A stretch of 64,000 nucleotides of DNA from Capsicum annuum. Taxonomy: Eukaryota; Streptophyta; Magnoliopsida; Solanales; Solanaceae. The notes under the pieces were generated by a model, which had not been told where the DNA came from, did not search any database, and worked only from the letters and a program-made list of their open reading frames with translations. The position numbers and the translations under genes are program-made. Every line of letters starts with the position of its first letter. Position 1 is the stretch's first letter. The stretch spans positions 1 to 64,000 of the forward strand of contig NW_025880998.1 in NCBI RefSeq assembly GCF_002878395.1, written 5' to 3'. Shown piece by piece: positions 45,806 to 59,818 of the stretch.

Positions 45806-47987
45806 TGTCATGACCCGAATCGAGGCCTTTGCCGTAACGAGCATTCCAAACCATAAAGGCCTGAGAACCCTTCTAACTCATAATCATGTACACCATTCAT
45901 ATACAAATAGGAAATGTGGAATAATACAAAATGAAATAGAATCATGCTCATAAATCTAATATAAGTTGAACCATGGAAAATGAAATCCAAACCATCTAAC
46001 AATATCTGAAAACTGACTGCAAAATCTCTGCTACATGACCACTAACAAAATCTGAAAACTGGGACAAGGCCCTCAGTAAACCAAAACCATAACTAATAAT
46101 ATTTTTCTGAAAGTAAACAGGCCTTCGAAAATATAGAAGGTTCACCAACTGGACACTGTAACTCTGTCTGATGAAACCTACTGCTTATCTGGACCCCTAG
46201 AATGAGCCTCAGAACCTGAGAGGTAGGGATAGGGGGTCAATACAGATGTACTGGTACACAAAGTAATCCAAAATAAAAATTTTATATTAATAAAATAATG
46301 GAGTGCAATTTTTCAAAACATCATACATAAAATAGTTTTCAAAACACACGGGCATCTTTCTAAAAAAAAATAATAAATCATTCTTGACAATGCAGTTTCT
46401 GATCTTCGTATTAATTCTGAGTTAGGTGGTACACCCCTACAAGTCAAAAACCCCACGGGAAATATGAAGTCCGTCATTGACGCGGCGGGGAAGCCCCCAA
46501 CCCAAGTGTCCCGCAAGGGTTGGAGTGTCTAAGTCTAATACGCCACAGGGTACTAAGCCAGCGTATAATAATATACCCGGATCGATAAATCACGGTTTTG
46601 AGAAATGAGTTGTCTGAAATTCATGCCTTCTTCGGGGGACCACCAAACATCTCTTTGTCCTTAATTTTAATCCATTTCTAGGACATATTATTCTAAAATT
46701 TTAAGTCATAAAAATATGGTTTCTAAGATTGTCTGAGTCTATTATGGCATTGTCTATTTTGGTATCGTCATACAAAGACTTGCAAGTCATAATCTAAGCC
46801 ATAATGCTTTAAGCACAATTCTTTCATTAAAACTCAATTCAGACCACCCAGCTTTGCAAATAGTGTAAGAGATTACATGTTCCAAAAATTAAGTCAAAAC
46901 TATTCAAGAATCCTTCAAACATATGGTGGTAATGCGCTTTTGGCAAAATCATGCACTATTTCATTATATGAATATTTTCAACATTTATCAACACAACTAC
47001 CCTATCTTTTGAAATCCAAATCGTAATCCAATCATAACAGAATAATGACATATTATACTACGCTTTTCAAGGATGCATTCAAAACAATCTACAACATATG
47101 ATAAGTAAAGGAAAATCACAACAAGAGAGCGATTTTACATAAGTAATGCTCTCAATTAAATAATCAACCTTAAAGCACAAAAATACATATATACACAATT
47201 TCAAATCAATGTGGGCGAAGGTCAAACGACCAAAACAATACCGGTAAGATTTCTAAAACATGAATGTATTCATAAATCTGCAAACCCCTTTCTTAAAATC
47301 ATGATTTCTATGCCCATGAGATTTTAGGAAAACCCCGCGTACCTCTATTTAGGAAATTAAAGGATGCTTCTTGATGCCTATGGCTTGGGGATTCTAAATC
47401 TCCAATTTGTTTCAAAAACTCATGGTTGAATCTTGAGTTATTTGGGTTTTTAGTTTGAAACCCTTGGGAGAGTTTTTGATGAATTTTGGAGAAAATATCT
47501 GTAATGTGGTTATTTGGGAGCTTGATCCCGTGTTTAAGATAATATAGGGATTGGAAAATACCCAAAATACCCATAATATCTTGGGAAAAACTAAATAATT
47601 GGCTTGCGGCCAGGCGAGGTGCCACCCTAGCTGGATACCCGCTCTAAGCAAGGCGCCGCCTTGCCTATCGCAGGGTTCCCCAGGCAAGGCTCCAGGCAAG
47701 GAGTCGCAGGCCAAACGCCTTTAGCCACTGGATCGCAACCCCAAACGTGGCTTTACGCTCGTCTAAAAATTCTGAAACTCATCCGAGACGTACCCTTGAC
47801 TTTCCTGATCTTAAAGCAACTTGAAAATTGCAAAACGGTGGTCGGCAAAAGCAAAAATAAATTCTCCAAAGATTGAAAGCTAAAAATGATTCTAAGTCCC
47901 CTTTTACACAGAGAAAATTTTCAATCTTTTAACTCAACAAGCATACTACTACAATATGACACATGAAGCATTTTATGGGGTGTTACA
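45806..47987 (-). repeat. B-right 3' LTR
   Basis: TGTCATGACCCG to GGGGTGTTACA on the plus strand, 2,182 bp. GC-rich patch at 47600-47730. Confidence 0.9.
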
Positions 47988-48008
47988 TTATCCCCCTCTT
48001 GGGACCAT
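47988..48008 (-). other. B-right polypurine tract
   Basis: The minus-strand reading is CCCAAGAGGGGGATAA immediately before the 3' LTR. It is preceded by the conserved Del/Tekay lead-in ATTCGGGGACGAATGGT. Confidence 0.8.
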
Positions 48009-48161
48009 TCGTCCCCGAATGATGATGTGGAAACATCGATAAGCACGATTTCACACATACTAAGGTATAAGAAAGAATAAGGCAAGGATTGTACCTTTCA
48101 TTTCGTCCCTTGCCGGATCAAAGAAGTTTGGATATCTATCTCTCATGTCATCTTTTGATTC

Positions 48162-51100
48162 CTAAGTTGCTTCTTCAACTTTCTGATTCCTCCACAATAA
48201 TTTAACTGAGGTTATCTCTTTGATCCTCAATTTTCTAACTTGACAATCAAAGATTTCTATAGGCTCTTCTTCATAAAATAAGAAGTTCATTACCTTGACC
48301 TCCTCTACAAGCAATACTAAAGAATGGTCTCCAACATATTTCTTCAACATAGACACATGGAATACTGAATGAACGAAACCCAAATTAGAAGGCAACTCTA
48401 ACTCATACGCAACTGCACCTACCCTCCTCAAAATCTGATATGGTCATATATAGAGAGGACTCAACTTACAATTCTTCCCAAATCGCATGGCCCTCTTTCA
48501 TAGGAGAAACTTTTAGAAATACCTAATCACCAAACTCAAATTCCAACTCTCTTCTTCTAACATCGGCGTAGGATTTTTGTCTACTCTGGGCTGTCTTAAG
48601 TCATTCCCCAATAAGTTTCACATCTTCCATTTCCTGATCAATAAGATCATGCCCAAACAACTGAGTCTCACCCACCTCATACCACCCTATAGGCGACCTA
48701 CATCTTCTCCCATACAAGGAGCCATCTTAATATTGGCATGGTAGATATTATTATACCCAAACTTTATTAGTGGCAAGTGATCGACCCTACTACCTTGAAA
48801 TCAATTACACAGGCTATCAACATATCCTCTAGGGTCTGAATGGTGTGCTCAGCCTGCCCATCAGTCTGAGGGTGAAATCTATTACTTTGGTTCACTTGGG
48901 TACCTAAACCCATCTGAAAAGACCTCTAAAACTGTGAAGAAAATTGCGTACTTCGATCAGATATGATGGATACTGGTGCTCCATGCAAATGAAATATTTC
49001 CTCAATGTCAATCTTGGAATAATCATCTCCCAAATATTGGTCCTAACAGGCAGAAAATGGGTTGACTTAGTCAGCCAATCAATAATCACCCAAATTGAAT
49101 TATATTGGTTTCGGGACCTCAAAATTTCTGTAATGAAGTCCATATTGATCGTCTCCCACTTCCACAAAGGAAAGGCTATCTATTAGGATGTACCACCTGG
49201 CCTCAAATGCTCTAACTTAACTTTCTGACAATTCAAACACTTGGCAACAAAGTTAGCCACATCACGCTTCATGTTATTCCACCAGTATATAGCTTTTAAA
49301 TTATGATACATCTTCCTAGAGCCTGGATAAACAACATACCTCGAAGTGTGAGCTTCATCAAGGATTCTTTTTGGTAGACCATTTTCATCTAGCATGCATA
49401 ATCTCCCCTGATATCTCAAAATACCATCACCACCAATTTCAAATGACATCACCTTCGGCTGACCCACATCATTCTTAATTTGCATCAAGATGGGATCTTC
49501 GGTTTGCTTTTCTTTAACTTCTGCACAAAGGGAAGATTTAGCTATCTCATGAACAACCACTCCTCTATCTTTGGAATCCAAGAGTCGCACCCATGATTTA
49601 CAAGTCTTTGAATATCCTTCATCATTTCCCTTTTCCCTTCCTCAATATGAGAAAGACTAACCATAGATAACTTGCTGAGGGCGTCGTCTATAATATTCGC
49701 CTTACCCGGATGATAGTGAAGGCTCATGTCATAATATTTCAAAAGCTCCATCGAACGCCTCTGTGTGAGTTTTAATTCTTTCTGCTAGAAAAGATATTGC
49801 AAACTTTTGTGGTCAGTGAAAATATCAACATACACCCCATAACGATAATACCACTAGATTCTAAGCGTAAACACCACAGCCCTTAAGTCTAAGTCATGGG
49901 TAGGGTAATTGCACTCATGTACTTTCAACTGCCTAGATGCATAAGCCACCACCTTACCATGTTGCATAAGAACACATCCAAGTCCCACTCGGGAAGCATC
50001 ATAATATATAACAAAACTTTTTGTACCTTTCAAAAGAGTTAGTACAGGTATACTAGTCAATTTGTCCTTCAATTTCTCAAAACTACTCTCACATGAGTCA
50101 GACCACACAAATTTCTCCTTTTTTTGGGTTAACTTAGTAAGTGGAGCAGCTATGGAAGAAAAACTCTATACGAATCTTCTGTAATACTCTGCCAAACCCA
50201 AGAAGCTCCGGATGTTCGTTGGAGTCGTGGGTCTGGGCCATTTTCTCACTTCCTTAATCTTTTGGGGATCAACCTTATTTCCCTCACTAGACATAATATA
50301 CCCTAAAAAAGTAATAGCATTCAGCTATAATTAATGTTCGAGGAATTTTGCATACAACTTATGATCCTTAAAGTATGATTTGGAGATGATTGGCATGATT
50401 CTCCTTACTCTTAGAATAGGCCAAAATGTCATCAATAAAAACTATGACAAATAGATCTTGAAATTGACGAAAGATGTATTTATTAGATCCATAAAAGCTA
50501 CAGGGGCGTTAGTTAATCTTAAGGACATCACTAAGAATTTGTAAAGACCGTATCTAGTTTGGAAAGATGTTTTGGAAATATTTGACTCTCTAACTTTGAA
50601 CTAATGGTAACCTGAACAAAGGTCTATATTTGAAAAATATTTAGCACCGTGAAGTTGGTCAAACAGATCATCAATTCTAGGCAGAGGGTACTTATTTTTA
50701 ATGGTGACCTTTTTTTAGATGGAGCTAACCTATTCACATACGCAAGGAGCCATCATTCTTTCGCACGAAAAGTACAGGCGCACCCCAGAGAGAAACACTA
50801 GGATGGATAAAACCTTTATCTAGAAGATCTGCTAGCTGCTATTTCAGCTCTTTCAACTCTGCTGGAGCCATTCTATATAGCGGAATAGAGATGGAACGGG
50901 TATCTGGTAATAAATCAATGCTAAAATCTATCTCCCTACCAGGTTGTATTCCTGGGAGATCTTTAGGAAAGACTTCTTGAAACTCATTTACCACAGGGAC
51001 TAACTGAAGAGGTGGACTCTCAACTATAGAATCTTTCACTCGAATCAGATGATATAGACAACCCTTGGAAATGAGCTTACAAGATCTAAGATAAGATATA

Positions 51101-52649
51101 AAGTGCCCTCTAGGTGCTAAAGAATGCCCCTACCATTCTACAACTGGTTCATTCAGAAAGGAAAAAGTAACCTTTTGGGTTTTACAGTCTAGTGTGGCCT
51201 AACATAAATGAAGCCACTCTCTTAGCCACAACAGGGTCACCCAGCCTACCGGGGTGGAAACAGAAAAAGGTTTAGCAATCACATCCGGCTCAAACCCAAA
51301 ACCAATATCCACATAAGGGGTCATTTAGGATAAGGTAGACCCGGGATCTAGTAACACATAAACATCATGATAAAAGATTTGCAATATACTGGTGACTACA
51401 TCGGGTGATGCCTCTGTCTCTTGACGATTGGCCAAAGCATACAGCCGGTTGCGACCGCTCCTGGTAGCTGAAGTGGCGCCCTTTTACGGCAGTGGTGGTG
51501 CGGAAGAATTTTCCTGTGACTTAGCTCCACCAACATTCCTCCTAGCGGAGGGACAATCTCTCTGAAAGTGACCCAACTGACCATATTAATAACGCACCAG
51601 CTTTCCTAACTGACACATCCCTGGTTGTTGCTTCTCACATGTCTCACACCATGAAAAAGGATAGTACTGCTGAGCCACAATGCCTTGTGACTGAGTATCC
51701 TGAGCTCTGGTTCCATTACTAGTCTGAAAACTCTGAGATCGTCTATCAACTGGGGGTCTGGGCACTGGGGCGCTAGCTGCAGACTATGCGTTACACCAAA
51801 ACTTCTTCCTTTGCCATCTATTTTACTAATTACCGCTCTGTGGTTGATTGTGGTTTTGATCCGCTATTCTATCTCTCTTTTTCTATCTGTCCTTCTCCCT
51901 AAATTCGATGATTTTGTTTTTCTTATCTTCTACCTGTTGTATGTGGACAGACAGCCTAGCAAAGTCCATATCCCTATTTAGCATCACCCCTTGACATTTA
52001 AGAGCTAGATCATTTAAAAGGCCGAATGCAAATTTCATCATCTGGCTCTCATATTACCTGTCTGCTCTGGCTTCCCTCAACTCGAGAGTAAAGAATAAGT
52101 CAAGAAAAGCTTCCACGAACTCTCCCTAAATTGTTGGCTTAACATTCTCACCCTTCACCTCTTCCCACTCATTATACCACTGGTTCGCCACATCCTTAAG
52201 ATGGTATGCTGCTAACCCAACCCCTTCCACCTGATCCACATGCATTGCTCTAAAAATCTTCTCCATTTTATCTATGAACTCCTGGGGCTCCTCTTCTACC
52301 TTAGTGCCAAAAAATTTGGGCAGGTTCATTCTCATGAACTAGCCTACCTTAGTAGCCTCAGAAGTACCCAATGCAGACCCAGTATTCTCCGACCTCTGAG
52401 TTTGTGTGGCTACCAGTTATGCAAGCATATGAATAGAATGTCTAAATTCTGCATTCAATATGTCCCTACAAGAAGACTGGGATGATTAACATTTGCTCTT
52501 GGAGCTCAAGGAAGACTGGTCGGTACTAAAGGTACTCCCAAAGTAGGAACAGGTTCTGGGGTGTGCACTCTATTATGGGTTCGCATCCCATGGGTGGGGC
52601 GGACTTCATCATCCTGAGTATCCTAGTTGTTGGAGCGACAAGGAGGCAT
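48162..52649 (-). pseudogene. B-right Gag-Pol polyprotein, decayed
   Basis: The likely start is ATGCCTCCTTGTCGC at 52649, with a stop at codon 9. Gag capsid: MRMNLPKFFGTKVEEEPQEF… at 52335-52126. Zinc knuckle near 51560-51600 (YGQLGHFQRDCPSARR, first half eroded). Protease/RT linker and RT thumb lead-in at 51039-50839 (FPKDLPGIQPGREIDF). RT core contains [13 protein letters not shown] near 50750 and FIDDIL at about 50424-50444. RNase H at 50108-49854 ([19 protein letters not shown]) and 49751-49542. Integrase HHCC domain in 49590-49183 (CLNCQKVK). Integrase first catalytic Asp in NMDFITEI near 49140. Chromodomain-like tail at 48431-48162 (FHVSMLKKYVGDH, 'VKLLWRNQ'). Numerous stops and frame changes remove any function. 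All domains are in gypsy order. Confidence 0.9.
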
Positions 52650-52850
52650 GACTGTTTTCTAAAATACAATAGATCACTGATTAGGGGACAATTCTAATTC
52701 AAACTTTAAAGCACGAACTAAAGCACAAAGAGGGGAAACACTTTCATAAATGCCTAGTAGCCTCCTGCTTATAAGTGTGGTGCGCTACACACCCATAAAC
52801 AAGATTCTAACCAATGCAATTTCGTAGACATCCTAGGACCTTAAAACATG

Positions 52851-52862
52851 CTCTGATACCAA
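52851..52862 (-). other. B-right primer-binding site
   Basis: The minus-strand reading TGGTATCAGAGC lies four bases inside the 5' LTR and is an exact initiator tRNA-Met complement. Confidence 0.9.
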
Positions 52863-52865
52863 GTT

Positions 52866-55040
52866 TGTCAGGACCCGAACTGAGGCCCTGGCTGTGATGA
52901 GAATCCCAAACCATAAAGGCCCAAGAAATTTTCTAACTCATAATCATGTACACCATTCATATACAAATAGGATATGCGGAATAATACAAAATGAAATGGA
53001 ATCATGGTCATAAATCTGCTATAAGTTGAACCATGAAAAATGAAATCCAAACCATCTAACAATATCTGAAAATCGTCTGCGAAATCTCTAGTACATAACC
53101 ACTAACAAAATATGAAAACTGGGACAAGGTCCCCCGTAGACCAAAACCATAACTAATAATAATTGTCTGAAAGCAAATAGGCCTTCTGGAATATAAAAGG
53201 CTCACCAACTGGACACTGCAACTCTGTCTAATGAAATCTACTACTTATCTGGACCCTAGACTGAGCCTCTGAACCTGAGAGGTAGGGGTAGGAGGTCAAT
53301 ACAGATGTACTGGTATGCAAAGTAATCCAAAATAAAGCTTTTATAAAAATAAAATAGTGGAGAGCAATTTGTCAAAAAATCATACATAAAATAGTTTTCA
53401 AAACACATGGGCACCTTTTTAAAATAAAATCATAAATCATTCTTGACAATGCAGTTTTTGATCTTCGTATTAATTCTAAGTTAGGTGGTACACCCCTACA
53501 AGTCCAAAACCCCACGGGCAATATGGAGTCCACCATTGACTCGGCGGGGAAGCCCCCAACCGAAGTGTGCCACAAAGGTTAGAGTGTCTAAGTCAAATAC
53601 GCCACAGGGCACTAGGCCAGCATATAATAATATACCCGGGTCGACAAATAACAATTTCGAGCAATGAGTTGTCTGAAACTCATGCCTTCTTCAGGGGACG
53701 ACCTAACATATCGTTGTGCCCAATTTTAATCCATTTTAGCACATATCATTCTGAAATTTTAAGTCATGAAAATCTGATTTCTAAGCTTGTCTGAGTCTAT
53801 TATGGCATTGTCTATTTTGGTATCGTCATACCAAGAATTACAAGTCATAATTCTAAGCCATAATGGTTTAAGCATAATTCTTTCATTAAAACTCAATTCA
53901 TACCATCCAGCTTTGTAATTAGTATAAGAGATTTCATGTTCCGAAACATAAGTCAAAACTATGCAAGAATCCTTCAAACATATGGTGGTCATGTGCTTTT
54001 GGCAAAATTATGCACTCTTTCATTATATGAATATTTTCAACATTTATCAACACAACTACCCTGTCTTTTGAAATCCAAATCGTAATCCAATCATAACACA
54101 ATTCAAGACATTTTATACCTTGATTTTCAAGGATGCATTCAAAACAATGTAAAACATATGATAAGAAAAGGAAAATCAAAACAAGAGAGGGATTATACAT
54201 AAGCCATGCACTCAATTAAATCATCAACCTTAAAGCACAAGCATTCATATATACACAATTTCAAATCAATGTGTGGGAGGGACAATACCGTCAAGATTTC
54301 TAAAATATGAATGTATTCATAAATCTGAAAACCACTTTCTTAAAATCATGATTTCTATGCCCATGAGATTTTATGAAAACCCCGCGTACCTCTATTTAGG
54401 AAATTAAAGGATTCTTCTTGATGACTACGGCTTGGGGATTTCAAATCTCCAATTTGTTTCAAAAACCCACGGTTAAATTTTGAGTTAATTGGGTTTTTAG
54501 TATGAAACCCTTGGGAGAGTTCTTGATGAATTTTGGAGAAATTAAATATATGTAATGTGGTTATTTGTGAGTTTGATCCCGTGGTTAAGATGTTATAGGT
54601 ATTGGAAAACACCTAAAATACCCTTAATATCCTGGGAAAGACTGAATAATTGGCCTGGGGCGCCAGGCCAGGCACCGCCCTGGCTGGACCCCCGCTCTAA
54701 GCAAGGCGTCGCCTTGCCTATCGTGGGGTCCCCCCAGCAAGGCTCCAGGAAAGGTTTCGCAGGCAAAATGCCTTTAGCCACTGGTTTGCTACCCCAAACA
54801 TGGCCTTATGGTTGTCTAAAAATTCCAAAACTTACCCAAGACCTACCCTTGACTTCCCCGATCATAACGCAACTTGAAAATTGGAAAACGGAGGTTGGGA
54901 TGGTCAAAAATAAATTCCCCAAAGATTGAAAGCTAAAAATGATTCTAAGTCCCCTTTTACACTTAGAAAATTTTCAAGCTTTTAACTCAACAAGCATACT
55001 ACTACGATATAACACATGAAAGATTTTATGGGGTGTTACA
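52866..55040 (-). repeat. B-right 5' LTR (inner end of the right arm)
   Basis: TGTCAGGACCCG to GGGGTGTTACA on the plus strand. It mirrors 31359-29177 of the left arm. GC-rich patch at 54655-54770. Confidence 0.9.
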
Positions 55041-55045
55041 CATAT

Positions 55046-55161
55046 AACAGCTGCTTAGGCATCTTAGTGAACGAAGAAAATGGGATAAAATATTCTTTCA
55101 TTTAGAACCCCAGGAATGGTAGATGGTAACCTAGAAGAGATTGACTCATTGCTTGGTAGGC
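55046..55161 (+). pseudogene. Terminal exon scrap of an unidentified gene (right arm)
   Basis: Mirror of 29171-29056. ATTCTTTCATTTAG (acceptor-like) at 55091-55104 is followed by codons TPGMVDGNLEEIDSLLG, then the E-right insertion at TAGGC. After the element the frame resumes RLT-stop at 60976-60986. Upstream, AACGAAGAAAATGGG may be a degenerate remainder of the formin fragment at 45639-45805. Confidence 0.45.
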
Positions 55162-56314
55162 TGTTGGCTACTATGTAGTTTTGATGATCGACAAACTGAG
55201 GTACTATGTAGTTTTGATGATTGATATACTAACACATGAATGAAACATGTTACTTGAGTTAGTCCATGCATAGGAAAGCATATTTCCAGTTTCACTGATA
55301 GATGCAGACGAGATTGCTTAAAGATAAGAACGAATAAGCAAGCCTAAATCTGATAGACTCAAGATACTGATCATGTGGGGAATATAACATGTTAAATTTG
55401 ATTAAAACACTTAATGATAAGGAAAAGTAATTTGAGTTGTAAAAAGAGTCCTACGTGAAGAAGGAGTTTCACTTCAGAGTATATCTTAAAGAGTCTTATT
55501 TGTGGGAGGTGAAATATTCTGATAAATAAACATGTGTTGATTTAAAAGAGTTGGAGTTTTACTACAAAACTAAGGAGACAAGAGTTAGAATTAAAGAAAG
55601 ACTCTCACTTGAAGTAGAACTTGATGTAATGAGAGTTCTAATTAAACGAGGAGTTTGAAATAAAGAATGACTCTTTGAAGAGTTGTGCTTAAATAGAAGA
55701 TGTATCAATCAGAATAATTCATGTGCTTACAAAGCAGAAAAACACAATCAACAGATTGACTTCATGAAGTGCAACTCAATCACTGAAGAAACAGATTGAA
55801 GAACATGGTCCTAAGTATAGAACCCAACTAAGAGTTTTAGCATTGATTATTAGAGTTATTCATTGTGTTTGAACTATTGATGTATTATTAGTTTCAGTGT
55901 GTTATAAACTGAATTAGTAGCTAGTCTTCAAGTTGGGGAAAACTCAGAGACTTTGGGAAAGCATACCTTGGGAGGTGTGTGTGGTTAGTAGTTAGAGTTT
56001 ATAATTCCTAGTTGTTGAGTTATCAGGATTAGAGTTTATAATTCCTATTTGTTAGTTGCAAGAGTTTTGTAATCAGTCGTTGTTAAGGCTCAGAGTTATT
56101 TAGTGAAGTTGGGGTTAAATCCTGTAGAGGTACAGGTCGTGGTCTTTTACACCGTTTTGAGCCGAGTGTATTCCACGTAAAAATCATTGTGTTCTCTACT
56201 TTCTATTTTCTACATCCTTGGAACACGTCAGTGGAACATATCAGGCAACCCGTTCCATCAATAAGCAACAGTTAGGCAAAAATAAGATAATTAGTAGGGC
56301 ACGAATTCTTAACA
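55162..56314 (+). repeat. E-right 5' LTR
   Basis: TGTTGGCTACTATG to TTCTTAACA. Its first 35 bp or so are imperfectly repeated (GTACTATGTAGTTTTGATGA again at 55202). Confidence 0.85.
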
Positions 56315-56371
56315 AGAAGTATCAGAGAGAGTTTGTCTTAAAAAGGGCTAGCACCTAAGACAAAGATCACT

Positions 56372-57975
56372 ATGATGAATTCTGCACCACCAACTGACTA
56401 CTGCGAAGAACAAGACATCAATAGGCCTCCGCTGTTAAATGGACAATACTACTTAGGATGGAAAGAAAGGATGAAATATTTTCTTCAGGCAGTTGACTAC
56501 GACCTCTTGAATTGAATTATTGATGGACCTCAGTACCCCATGAAGAAGGATGATGAAAACAAGGATATATTAAAAGACAAGAGTGAGTATGATAAGGCAG
56601 ACTTTAAGTTTCTTGCAAAGAATGCAAAAGCTAAGTATATTCTTATTTGTAGACTTGGACCAGATGAATATAACAGGATTTCATATTTTACCACTGCAAA
56701 ATAAATTTGGGAGACTCTTACAAATGCATATGAGAAGAACATGGATACCTCAGAGAAAAATAAAGGAATTAAGGATAAGTAAATAGCACTAAAAGAGTGC
56801 AACGTATAATCAGATATAGATAATAGAAAGCATATCGAGAATTTCAAAAGGTATTTTAAGAAAGGAAAGTGGAAGAGTAAGAGAGGAACGAGTAGTAGGT
56901 GTTGTTCCAACTATAAGTGTCAAACTGGTTGTTTCAAGTATGAAGATACAGATCACATGATTAGGGATTGTCCATTGTGGGAAATTGAGTAAAAAATGTA
57001 AGAGCTGAAAAAGAGAAATCTTACTCTAAAAGGAAGGAATCATTTGCTACGATGGCTGCATGGTGATCAAAGTCAGAAGAATCTGATGATGATGGAGTTG
57101 ATGAAAGTGCACTTATGTCTATAGGTGACTCATACATGGAATAAAAGGAATTAAAATATGAGGTAAGTATACTTGATCTTAAAGATAAATTGCATCTTTG
57201 TTCTAAGAAAAGACTAATACCCTTGATGAACGCATTGATTGATGATTATCACGAGCTCACATCTGAAAGAGATCAATTATTCAATGCTTTTTCAAGTCTA
57301 AAGTTTGATTACATTGATCTTGAGACTTGCAAAAATGTCACTAATACAGGAAAATGCAAACTAAAGGAACAGGTTAGTCAATTTGGTTTATCAAACCTTG
57401 ATCTAAAATCAGAAATCTCAAAGTTGTCAATTACTGAAAAAGAAAAAAGAGCCATGAGTGAAAATCATTAAAGAATTGAGTCTGAACTTAAATAAAGAAA
57501 ATATGAATTGTTTTTTCAAAGAATAAAGGTTAGAAAGCTAACTCAAGAAAACTTTAAGATAAAACTTGATCTTGTAAGAGCTAACCGATGGACCAAGTCA
57601 TCTAGAATTGTTAATCATCTAAGTAGTAGACTCAAAATGAGAGGGTTGGCATAGGTTTTCACAAAGAAACTATTTCCTACAAATATTTATGTTATATTTG
57701 TTGAAAACTAGGACAGCCAACCAATGAATGTCCTGTTGCTGCCAAAAGATGATTCAGTAGTGTAAATCTGGCAAATAAACTATCTCAGACCAAGAAAAGG
57801 ATAACTAATAACCTATTGCCTGCATGGGTTAGAAGAAATCTGATTCATCCATTTACTCAAAAGAAAGGACACAAGCTTTTATGGGTGGCTAAAGTTAACC
57901 CCTAATTTGTTTTGCAGGTGAGAGTGAAAGGAGGCAAGAAAAATTTGTACATGGATAAAGCTTGCTCAAGGAATA
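56372..57975 (+). pseudogene. E-right gag with protease remnant
   Basis: Starts ATGATGAATTCTGC at 56372 and reads INRPPLLNGQYYLGWKERM to an early stop, then the same blocks as E-left: IIDGPQYPMKK, 'EYNRISYFTTAK'-stop, NFKRYFKKGK, knuckle CFKYEDTDHMIRDC (second cysteine lost) near 56940, and SERDQLFNAFSS (57190-57471). The shared stop after FTTAK and the shared missing capsid segment show that the deletions predate the duplication. Near 57925-57975, KNLYMDKACSRN replaces the usual YxDSGCSRH protease site of SIRE elements, so the catalytic DSG is gone. The reading frame then ends and the rest of pol is absent. Confidence 0.8.
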
Positions 57976-59818
57976 AGAATAGAAGAAAATAAAGTTTCTT
58001 TCACTCACCACATTTAAAGGGGGAATGGATCATTTGAAAGATAGCCAGATTTTTAATGCTTGTGTAAGGGGGAACCAAGGAAGATTTAAAAAAAATGATA
58101 AAAAAGGATGACTGTGAAACTAATGACCATGCACAGGAACATGTTGTACCACCTGGTTCAACTATTGTTCAAACTGAGGGCATATTGACAGGGGGAACAA
58201 TAAATCAAGAAATTGATGCATCAATAACACCAACAAAAACTGATGATAATTTTGTTTGTAATTCATAAGAATTGGTGTTGTCACAATAATCTTGAGATAT
58301 CTCATGGGAATCAATGGCTTGAGACTATGGTGTTCAAATGAAAGTAATTTCACTCTTGAGGGCTATAAAAATGTTGACTATGTGGGTTACTTAATTGGTT
58401 GGAGAAGCACCAAAGGCACTAAGTAGAGAGCATTTTGAAAGGAATAGGTTAGACTTGGGGATGATTAAAATTTCATGAAATCCCTTCAATGATTGACTAG
58501 AATAATCATTTTTATTCCTAATCTTATTAGCTAAAAAGTTATTCTATTCAGCCTTGCACATTTAGTTGTGCATCCCAATTCCAGATTTTTGACTTTCTAA
58601 CTAAATTTTATATTAGATTGTGCAAAAAAATAGGTACAAACAAGAAATTGTGACCACAAAGTTCTTCTTATTAGGTACGTTCTACACTGACATAAGCATA
58701 GCCTATCTAAGTTGAAACAGTTGAGCACACCTGTTCAATTGCACACACTCCATCCTCTCATTGTCTACTAAAGCTAATGAATTGGTTGACCAAACTTTCT
58801 TTGATTCTTTCCAAATGGGTGTGCAAAATATGTGTTAATCCTACACCATAAAATCCTTTTTCTTTCTCAACCAAAATATCAATTGTGTACCATGGATTTG
58901 CCAAGCTTGATCATCAATCACATGCAGCATAAGTTTTCTGAGAAATGAAAAGGGATATGATCTCCCTTTTAGTACCTAACTAGCTATTTTTTGGGATTTC
59001 TCAGTTCTAGTTCAATAGATGTTATGGCACAGATGGATAATGTTGCTCTACCAGATTCAACAAGGAGGGCTAACACTAAAAAAAATAAAAAAAAATGATT
59101 TGGCTATAAAAAAAATTAAAAAAATCTGAACTTGAAGCTGCACAAGACAGTCAGGAAGTAGAATAAGTAGTCCTTCGGCTTGGATCATGACTTTGAAGCT
59201 TGACCTTGATTATGAGAGGGATGAAAATGTTGAAGTCATTTGTCGATTGACACAGTTGATATCACCTATTCCTCCTTTCACTTCACTATTTATATCCTTA
59301 GCCATGTCCCACTTTTATACCATATTTTTTAATGCTCAGTTGTTTTACTTTGTTCAGTACTAGCTTAGGTTTAACGTGGAACATGCTTTGTCAGTTAAAT
59401 GAAATGGTTATCTTTGCTAAGTTGAATCATATTTTTGCTCACTTTAATACATTACTATGTTGGATAAAGCCTTTGCCTGATTGTTTTGGTGATAGCCCCA
59501 ATGGCCATGAATAGCATAACAAATCACTTTGGCTAGTATATTATTGCAATAAAATGGTTTACAATGATGCCGAAGGGGGAAGATAAGAGGGTTGTGTAAT
59601 GTTTATAACCCATTGACTAACTTGTTTCATTCTAGTGTTTTATACTTTAGTGCCTACAGGTGAAGATGGTTGAATGCACAAGACAAGAGGTTTGTCATCA
59701 TCAAAAATGAGGAATTTGTTGGGTACTATGTAGTTTTGATGATTAACAAACTAACACATGAATGAAACATCTTATTTGAGCTGAAAAAGAGGTTTGTCAT
59801 CATCAAAAAGAGGGGATT
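57976..59818 (+). other. E-right internal 3' region, no intact gene
   Basis: AT-rich and stop-dense, mirroring 26285-24376. The region just before the 3' LTR contains a duplicated polypurine/LTR-start junction (about 59690-59818). Confidence 0.5.

Larger units (their letters stand above)
45806..55040 (-). mobile_element. Full-length chromovirus, Tekay/Del type (B-right)
   Basis: On the minus strand: 5' LTR 55040-52866, initiator-Met primer-binding site, gag-pol 52649-48162, polypurine tract, 3' LTR 47987-45806. Flanks are CTTAT (45801-45805) and CATAT (55041-55045), a target duplication with one change; the mirrored left arm keeps the unchanged CTTAT. The order RT-RNase H-integrase with a terminal chromodomain is gypsy/chromovirus. 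The length of 9.2 kb is typical. Stops throughout pol make it inactive. Confidence 0.9.

Noticed and set aside
58080..59300. Envelope-like ORF of SIRE elements in E-right
   Set aside because: Frames are full of stops and no envelope-type motif could be recognised.
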